A stretch of 64,000 nt of DNA from Xenoacremonium recifei (Eukaryota > Ascomycota > Sordariomycetes > Hypocreales > Nectriaceae). The notes beneath the pieces are model-generated. The model saw nothing but the letters and a program-made list of their open reading frames with translations, made no database searches and had not been told where the DNA came from. The stretch covers positions 248,001-312,000 of the forward strand of contig WOFQ01000040.1 of assembly GCA_012184525.1 (NCBI GenBank), read 5' to 3'. Positions 56,762-64,000 of the stretch are shown here, piece by piece; positions within the stretch are counted from its first letter, which is position 1, and each line of letters opens with the position of its first letter. Made by a program: the position numbers and the translations under genes.

Positions 56762-57231
56762 GGCACAGGGCAGGGCAAGCCAATGGGCAGCAGTCAGCGG
56801 GAAGTCAATGATATGGAGTGCCTGATGGAGGGTGTGGTCAGGGTGAAGCCGGGGGGCTCGTGGTGACCTGTGGCTGGTCCGCACCCGGTAGGAGACCTGG
56901 CAGTGAATTGAGCGAGGGGAAGACACCCACAGTAGCAAACTCAAGGCTCGGCTTAAACGTCAAAATACGTCAGCGTCAACGACAACAACATCAACAGGAA
57001 ATGACAGCGTGATCAAGCCGGCCACAGGAAGATACCAGAAGGAAGGAGAGGAAAAAAAAACAAAAACGTGGCTGTTGTGCTGGTGGTGGAGGAGGATGAG
57101 ATGGACAGGCGACAGACTTTGATGGCGGCTTGCAACTAGGTAGCTAGTGAGCGCGGTGGGGGGGAAGATGAGCCAGCCAGCCGCCAGCCAGCCCGGCCGA
57201 GCGAGACGAGACGAAGAAGTCCAGGGAATCT

Positions 57232-57260
57232 CCAGTAGCCAGTAGCCAGTAGCCAGTAGC
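57232..57260. repeat. (CCAGTAG)4 tandem repeat
   Basis: Four perfect 7-bp CCAGTAG units in noncoding DNA upstream of Ypd1. Confidence 0.85.
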
Positions 57261-60200
57261 GGGAAGGGCCAGGGAACAGCCCGGGAGCCATCCTGGGGTC
57301 CTGTCTGTCGCTCACTCGTGCTGGATGGTGGGTGCAAGCTCTGGCATGGGCTTGGCTGAGGTGGATTAAAAAGTCCGCTATGGAACCAGCGTCTAGAAGA
57401 ATCCGCACTCGCCTAGTAGGGATCCGGCCGTGGGAGGAGCGAATTCCGAGACGTTTGGCCCTTTCTGGCCAGCCATGGTGTACCAGAAGGAGACATGAGG
57501 GGGACAGGGATAGGAGTCAGGTAATGAAAGTTGTGATAGTGGTTGGGTGGTGACAAGCTTTGTCTGGCTTGAAGCTCCTTGTGCTAACAAAGCCGCCAAA
57601 AGAAGGGAGGGAGGGGACTTGACACTGAAAGCTTGATCTGGCTCAAGGGTCGGTAACAGAATCGGGACAATGAGACGATCTTGCCAACTTTTGGGCGCGT
57701 GCTGGGTGACGATGGCTGTGGCTGCTGTGGTAGCGCTGGCTATGGTGGTGTGGTGCTTGATGACAGGACAGGCTCCCGGCGCATGTGAGTGTGGTCAACT
57801 CCGTGACGCCGCCTAGACCGAGGAAAGGGACTTCTCAAGTCCCGCGACCAGCCCATCATCCCGTAACTTGACCAAGGAGGGGCCCCGGGTGGACGAAAAG
57901 ACCGCCAGATGGGACTCGCCAGAGCAAGCCGGGTGGGGTGGTTTCTTAGTAGATGCTGGCGTGGGCTGTAGTGGTTGGGCGGCTGGAAGATGGAGGGTAG
58001 GGGGGCATCGAAGGGCAACAGGAAGTGGCCGTGCAGGCACCGGATAGTGGCCGCCGCCATGAGAGCTGTAGCTTATGGAGGGTTGACACGAGTCGGGTGC
58101 TGAGTGACCTGGCAGACGATGGATGGATGCCATTGAGATGGTGTTGAGGCTTGACAAAGTGGTCGGGTGGGAGTGGCGGTGATGACGATGCGGGGAGGTG
58201 GAAGGCGGGACAACTGAACAGGGGAGGCAGGAGCAAAGAGGCTGACTTACAGATCAATGCGCCTTCCGAAACAGTAATGAACGGTCAATGACACTAAGCT
58301 ACCGTGGAGGCTTGTCAGTATCTTCCGTTCATGCGGATCTCTCGCTCGGGATTTGTGTTGTTGTTTTAATTTTGCTGTGTGTGTATCTGGCCCCTTCTTC
58401 GAACTGAGGGAGAATGGCGGGAGAACCCGAGTGGTCGGCTGAAGTTGGGACGACTGACGACAGTGGCTGACTACTAGCTCTAGGCGACGCGTTACGTCAG
58501 GAATGGCACAATAATTGCGAGTCGGAGGAAGAAAAGGGAGGACTGGTAGGACGTCCGTCGGATTCTGAGGGATCGAGGAAAAATAAAAAGGGGATTCAGG
58601 GTTATCGCTTGCTAACCTAGTAGGTAAGGAGGTATGCGATCCCGTCTGCTGTTGTCCATCTGGTCGGTCAAAGTCAATCCTTCCCGTCAATGGTGGATGT
58701 GATGTTATTAGCCCAGTGCCCATTAGAGCTGCATTACGTCGGTGCGGCGGGACGTGCTGAGCTAAGGCAGGACGGCGGCGGTTGCATCATCCCCCTGCAC
58801 CGTTTAAGAAGGACCCCGACTCCACGTTTTAACCGGCCGAACGTTTGTTCAGGGGCCGACCTTGCTCTCCGGGGATGCTGATGCCCTTCCGGCCCTTTGG
58901 CCAGGGAAACTAAAGGGAGTCGTACCATGAAGAACATTACGGAGTACCTGACTTTTATTTGAATTTTCTTCTATATCTTGAAACTTTTTTCTTTTCCCAC
59001 ATTAAACAGAATACTCAGTTCTCTGCGTGCCCAGTCTTGATTTCCCAAGTACCCATCACTCGCATTGGAACACTTCCCACCTGCGCAGAAAGATCCCCCG
59101 TGTTCCATACCGAGGCCAGTGACATTTGCTCTCTTCCCCTTTCCTGGAGTACCTGACTAGCGGCAGACCGAACAATCCATTCCCTAGCAAGTCCTAGCCT
59201 GCTGGGGAGTAATATCGAGCCACTGACACGTCTCCCCGCGGGCGTCAACGACCAAGACCTAATTTCCATTCCCTTTGCATTCTCATGCTACGACAGAAAC
59301 AGCCATTTATTGCTGACTCGCTGCGACGTAACCTAATGCTAGTCGTCTTCTTAATGTCGGTCCCCTCGGAATTCATTAAGCATGTACCTTACTCAATGCT
59401 CAAGGTGCATGCACCGTATATTACGGATTATCATGTTCATGTTTACTCCGTACTAGCAACCAGGTTCCACCTGCAACTAACATTGCTTGTCTCCTTCCTT
59501 CCTCGAACAGCTCACGCACGGTCCATCACCGTCATTGTTTCCGGGGTTCGGAAACCACTGCCGTCCGCCCCAACAACGTGCCTTCCTCGCTGATACGGAG
59601 CTGAGGGAGGCAGGCGGGATCTGGTCCAAGGCTGGCCGAGGACAAGACTTTCAACCTCGATCTTACACTCGAACAAAAAGTGCTGTGTCACTTCATATCA
59701 CTTCTTTCTCGCGCCCTCTATCTAGACCGCCAAGACTTCCTGCCGACTAGCACCTGTCACCGTCTCCAGGACCATCCAAGTCAATGGCATTTCCCAAATC
59801 TGGACCGCCCATCGATCGATCTCTTCACGTCAACCTCCCTCCACAGCCGCAGCGCTAAGGCGACTGTGGACATTGGCCATTCCGGCCACCAGGAAACCCA
59901 GGGCTTTCTCATCAGGGCTTCTCAGGGAATAACCATCTTTTCCAAATCAAAGTCCCACATCAGCCGTGATTAGCCATCTCATCTCTCGACATCCCCCTTG
60001 TCAATCGATAGTGCTCCCACTGTCTGGATCGGACGAACAAACAAGACCACTCGCCCACCCCAGTCGCCGCGTGCTTGACATGGAAGCTCTCCGGCCGCCA
60101 TCCTTACAAGTAGCCGACCTGGGTCTCTGCGGATTACCAAGACTTTAGCAGGTTCTCCTAGAACTTGCATGCGACCCTCCCGTCTACAATAATTCCATCT

Positions 60201-61960
60201 GACAAGCGCAAATCCGCCACACAGCCTAAACCTGAGGGTCACGCCTGTGACCCAGAACTGGCCATGATCGACGCCCTCCACCGCCGCCGGACTCACCCAG
60301 GACTCCTCACCGTTCCAGCTCTACTGCAGAGTGTTGGAGGCGTTATGCCTTCTGCCCGTCTCCCCGGCCCCGAGCCCGAGCCTCGCGACTACAGCTCCCG
60401 CCGGCTCTTGTCGACCTGTGACGGAACATGGGGGGGATAAAAATCCTACATAAAGCAGTGAAAAGCTGGTGCTCCACTGCCCACGCCATCGGTGGAATTC
60501 ACAAAAAACGGATAACGTATTCGCTTCTGGTCCCTTCATCCTACTGGCTACCTTAGTTGCCGCCGGGACCTTTGGCATTCGCCGTCTTGCAGGCTGTCAA
60601 CCGGGCACCTCTGGCCAACCGGCACAAGGCTCACCCCAGAGACGACAGCTCACGGGAGCTTGTGCTTGCGGTATTTTCTCACGCTCTTCTGACAAATGTT
60701 GACCCGTACGTTATTGAATCTCTTGGCAGGCAGGTAGATACTTTGCATCACCGCTGCTCCATCCTCCCGATGCAGGGTCCGACAATGTTGAAACATAACG
60801 GAAACCATTCCACTCCACGGCATCTGGCCCGTTCTCCAGGCTCGCCTCCGCCTCTAATCAGCCTTGGATGTGGGTGAGGGGCCTGGCCTCACCTAGCCCT
60901 ACAAATTGCACTGCTCTGGGCACTATCATGCTTTTGAAGCCACCCTGGGAACTCACGATGGCATCGTTGAGCAACGGTTACAAGTAGAAGTCTAATCAGA
61001 AAACCCCCCCAAATTTCCCAAGAGCACTGATAACGCGGTGGGGGTGCTCAGGAAGAGGCTCGCTTCGGCCTACGGACGTCATACCGCTTTCTCGGCTCAA
61101 GCGTCATAGGCTAGCGGACGATTTGAGTCCGTTACAACCGTTGTCAACGACACAGCGTTTCGTCAGACTTGACACCAGTCAACTCCTCATTTGACACCGG
61201 CATCCTTTGAGTCACCATTTTCCTCATTCAATACTTCCTCCTCTTGGCCTCATTCTGTTCCCTTAGAAGTTGTGTGGTCTTGTGGCAGTGGGCATAGAAC
61301 CGACATGGAGGGGCTTCTCGATATTTGTATGACTTATATAGGGATCTAGCCTCAACTCTTCGAAGCCATTGCGACTCACTCATCATCTTCGAAATCTAAG
61401 CTTTGCGAGAGAGTCTCGAAAAAACCGACCCCGAGTCTTTCTCTGGCCTAATTAGGCTTATTCGTTGTCGGTTGACTAGGAGGATTAAGACGAAAAGTAC
61501 TTCTAGCTGGGCCCCTGCTTTTCAGACCAAACCCCAGCGATTGTGGAGCAGAAAAGTCGTGGAGGATAGCTGCCGTGTCCTTCAAGCTGCTGCGTTGACA
61601 TCACGAATAGGTCCGAATGATCGTCACCAGGGATTATGAGGTTTGGGACTTAAATGCTACATATATCAAAGCTGCCGTTCGAGAAGCACTCCTGTAGCAT
61701 ATCAGGACTTGTGCTTCCCTAACTTGAATGGCCGTTACGGACTCATTCACCAGTCAGATCTCGGATTTAAGAATCTTGAGCATCGACATCACAGTCGAAC
61801 CACTCTCGAAACCCCGGCCACTGAAAAGGGTCTCGCGCCTCGCCGAAGGCAACCGGTGAGCCAGCCCACCAGGCCATCCTTGAAGTGTTAAGAGACTACG
61901 ACAGGGGCCAACGGGATCACCGTGGAGCTGCATTAGAGACTCTCCCGACACTGGACGGCA

Positions 61961-61977
61961 TACGGAGTACGGAGTAC
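61961..61977. repeat. Double TACGGAGTAC motif
   Basis: TACGGAGTACGGAGTAC, two overlapping copies of a motif that recurs in noncoding parts of this window. Confidence 0.7.
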
Positions 61978-62977
61978 GCCATGCGAGATATGAATCCCAG
62001 AGTCAGGGGTCAGCCCAAGTCGAAATTATTCGTTTTTGTTCATTGATCAGCAGAAAGTCCGAGGCTGCATGTTCTCTGTATGCAAAGCTGTCACACACCC
62101 CGAAAAAAAACCGGTTTTATGCCCATCCCGTGCCTCACAGGGAATCCTATTCGCGCATATCGGAGTCCAAACAGCGTGCAGCACGTTGCAGGTCTAGCGC
62201 AGCTGAAAGCTTCGATTGAGACAAGAGACAAGATCAAGTCGCTACTCGCTCGAGCCAGTCGCATTCGTTTCCTTCACTGAGGCCGGCCTTCAAGGCTGTC
62301 GTTAGAGGGAGCCCTTGAATCCGCCGCTGAAGGGCCGGTTGAGGTCCGGCAATGCGGAATTTGGCCGGAGGCACACACCCGGCCTCCAAGCCGGCCGGCC
62401 ACCACCACGTTGTGATTGCAGGAGCTGGTTCCCAACGCCCCTCCCCCTCCTTACCTTTGACTCTCAACACACTCTGGGACAGGATGGCTCTCACCGAGGT
62501 TGCAATGACGGTCCGGAGTGGCTCGATGGGGAAGCACCGGTGAATGCGAACAGATTACACAATGTGTGAGTGTCACACATGAGGCCCGCCATATCTGCAC
62601 GCTCCAAGGAACATCACGTTACTCTGACGAACCCTCTGAAATACCTCGACGCATCCTTTACCCGAGGTCATCCAGGGGTCTGCAGAAGCAGTTCATGACC
62701 ACCTCCGAGGACCCCTCGTTCAGTGGGGTCGCGTAAGGGTGTCGGATGTGGTGCAAGCAGAGCGAGTGTTGCTCCGTGCGAAGAATTCATTGCATGTCAG
62801 TCATCATCCACAAGGCCAGCAAACAAGACCGGGCGAATCGTGTACTCTATTACCCTGCCCGTTGAGGGTATCGTCTCCAGAATTCATTACTAAAACATAC
62901 ATTGCAAAGGTAGACGCTATAGGCCCTTTCCTTCTCCCTTGTAGGCAACGCAATGGCCAACTCCAATAGATTGCTCT

Positions 62978-64000
62978 CTAGAACATGACTTTGGTCGCAA
63001 CACTTAGTAACCAAGCGGCATCGCCCCAACCTCCTTCGTCGGCTTTGGGGGGCGGTATTCTATCCTCGGGAAGAGTTGAGATTCCAGCCAGGTTGCGAGA
63101 GGAGAGATTTCGGGACCTGCTCAGTTGAGACAGGGACTCTTCACTCTCGCTCTCGTCCGAATCCTCGTCGTTCTCTTCTACGGCGAATAGAGCCCACATA
63201 CCACCAAACCAGGTGTTGGCATTGGCTTGGCCTCTCCGAACCAAGCGTCGGATGGCAGCTTCGTCCGCCTGAGTTGTATCCTGCTCTAGCCCCTCGAGCT
63301 TCTCGTCCAGATTGACGAAGTCGGGACCGGGTAGGTAATCTTGGTTGGGGAAATAGCCCTCGTCGTTGAGACGTTCCCGGGGAGTGAGAATATTGCTCCG
63401 TGGTCGTGTTAAGCTGTGAGACCGACTGTGGGTGCGGCTGGGATATCGGCTGCCGTAGGGAGACGCATCATCTTCGGCGAATGCAGAGCTACCGCGACGA
63501 CTGGCATGGCGGCTAGCCATATCACGCTCGCGGGCAAGCTCATGCTCGAATGCTTCTTCTTCGGCATCATGCATACCCGTCAGGCTGGTCGAGCTCTGCC
63601 GGGAGACAAGCCACGCCTGTCCCTTGAACTCCCTCGCCTCGGAGCTCATGACAGCACCAGTTCGGAGCAACCAATCGCTATCATTGCGATGTCTATATCC
63701 AAGCTCCTCTCGATGCTTTCGAATTGGGGTCGTCAGACCGCTAACGGCTTTGCGGGATGGCTGGTCTGGGAGAACGCCTGCAAGATGCGATACAGACTTG
63801 CTCTTGGCAATATTGGAGCCAGAGGGAGTTCGCTGATGGGATCGGGAGCGGCCACCGGCTGGAGAATGTGAAAGGAGACGCGGTGTCGTTGGGGCAGACT
63901 TGCGATGGAGGTAGGAGGTGGGCGTCGTAGGCTGTGTAGGAGAATCAGAGCCTGGAAGGAGGTCATCATCGTTTAGGGGCAATTTCGCGGTCAGAGGAGC
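62978..64000 (-). CDS. DUF3984-like conserved fungal protein (5' part outside window)
   Basis: The open frame runs from the window edge at 64000 to the stop at 62978 (340 residues seen). No ATG starts it inside the window, so the true N-terminus lies beyond the edge. The opening LPLNDDDLLPGSDSPTQPTTPTSYLHRKSAPTTP, in the parts I can compare, is the hallmark of the mould-specific DUF3984 family. The protein is Ser/Arg/Pro-rich with GSDSPT, RSHQRTPS and RHASRRGS-type sites that could be phosphorylated. A short folded-looking C-terminal part follows (about 240-340), with RRLVRRGQANANTWFGGMWALF, an acidic run, and GGWGDAAWLLSVATKVMF at the end. Function unknown; no catalytic motif or membrane segment is clear. 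Confidence 0.8.
   Translation of the reverse strand, partial: APLTAKLPLNDDDLLPGSDSPTQPTTPTSYLHRKSAPTTPRLLSHSPAGGRSRSHQRTPSGSNIAKSKSVSHLAGVLPDQPSRKAVSGLTTPIRKHREELGYRHRNDSDWLLRTGAVMSSEAREFKGQAWLVSRQSSTSLTGMHDAEEEAFEHELARERDMASRHASRRGSSAFAEDDASPYGSRYPSRTHSRSHSLTRPRSNILTPRERLNDEGYFPNQDYLPGPDFVNLDEKLEGLEQDTTQADEAAIRRLVRRGQANANTWFGGMWALFAVEENDEDSDESESEESLSQLSRSRNLSSRNLAGISTLPEDRIPPPKADEGGWGDAAWLLSVATKVMF

Larger units (their letters stand above)
56299..62977. other. 6.7-kb gene-poor region
   Basis: The largest gene-free stretch here, upstream of both flanking genes' shared side. It holds several simple repeats (listed) and three TACGGAGTAC-type motif loci (58938, 59444, 61961). Open frames up to 162 codons exist (56456-56944 minus, 58247-58723 minus) but are Pro/Ser/Leu-rich translations of skewed sequence without motifs. 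The 56.3-58.7 kb part is purine-rich on plus, that is pyrimidine-rich in the Ypd1 leader direction. Confidence 0.5.

Overview
The window is nuclear DNA of a filamentous ascomycete (Pezizomycotina). Genes lie on both strands with long spacers. Introns are short, mostly 47-96 bp, with GT..AG ends and CTAAC/CTAAT-like branch sites. Many families are specific to moulds: LaeA-like methyltransferase, Zn2Cys6 regulator, DUF3984, and small MC..CG cysteine-rich proteins. The C-type cyclin at 28.7-29.8 kb reads like the Fusarium cyclin C group, so a Sordariomycete, probably Hypocreales, is my best guess. That placement is inference. I found no rRNA, tRNA, transposon or CRISPR array.

Layout. 0-3.4 kb: a KH-domain RNA-binding gene (partial, minus) divergent from the ribosome-biogenesis helicase HAS1. 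3.7-5.3 kb: two tandem small Cys-rich genes of one family. 6.1-10.7 kb: a WDR48/Duf1/Bun107-type deubiquitinase cofactor, convergent with the mitochondrial SAM carrier PET8. 11.1-16.1 kb: a compact set made of a PhyH-type Fe(II)/2-oxoglutarate dioxygenase, a Zn2Cys6 regulator (divergent from it) and an APC amine/amino-acid permease; both promoters are rich in GATA-factor sites. 16.5-18.9 kb: an HSPA12-like Hsp70 ATPase-fold protein. 20.4-23.4 kb: two small conserved fungal genes. 23.4-28.7 kb: a gene-poor stretch.

28.7-32.9 kb: cyclin C (SSN8) divergent from an EF-hand Ca2+-regulated mitochondrial carrier (SAL1/SCaMC type). 33.8-35.3 kb: a nine-exon LaeA-like methyltransferase. 36.3-38.5 kb: a single-pass membrane protein with DUF4097-like SGD repeats. 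39.2-44.5 kb: a BTB-like protein divergent from a tRNA(Ile)-lysidine synthase. 47.0-47.8 kb: a degenerate zinc-finger protein. 51.0-54.2 kb: a coiled-coil protein and an ASCC1/AKAP7-like 2H phosphoesterase. 55.6-56.3 kb: the histidine phosphotransfer protein Ypd1, in three exons. 56.3-63 kb: gene-poor. 63.0-64.0 kb: a DUF3984-like gene running off the edge.

Most genes are unrelated housekeeping genes. The one plausible functional unit is the dioxygenase-regulator-permease set at 11.1-16.1 kb, which looks like a small nitrogen-responsive uptake and oxidation module for an amine or amino acid. Coordinates of multi-exon genes are genomic spans; exon boundaries were worked out by hand from frame continuity and splice signals and are given in the evidence.
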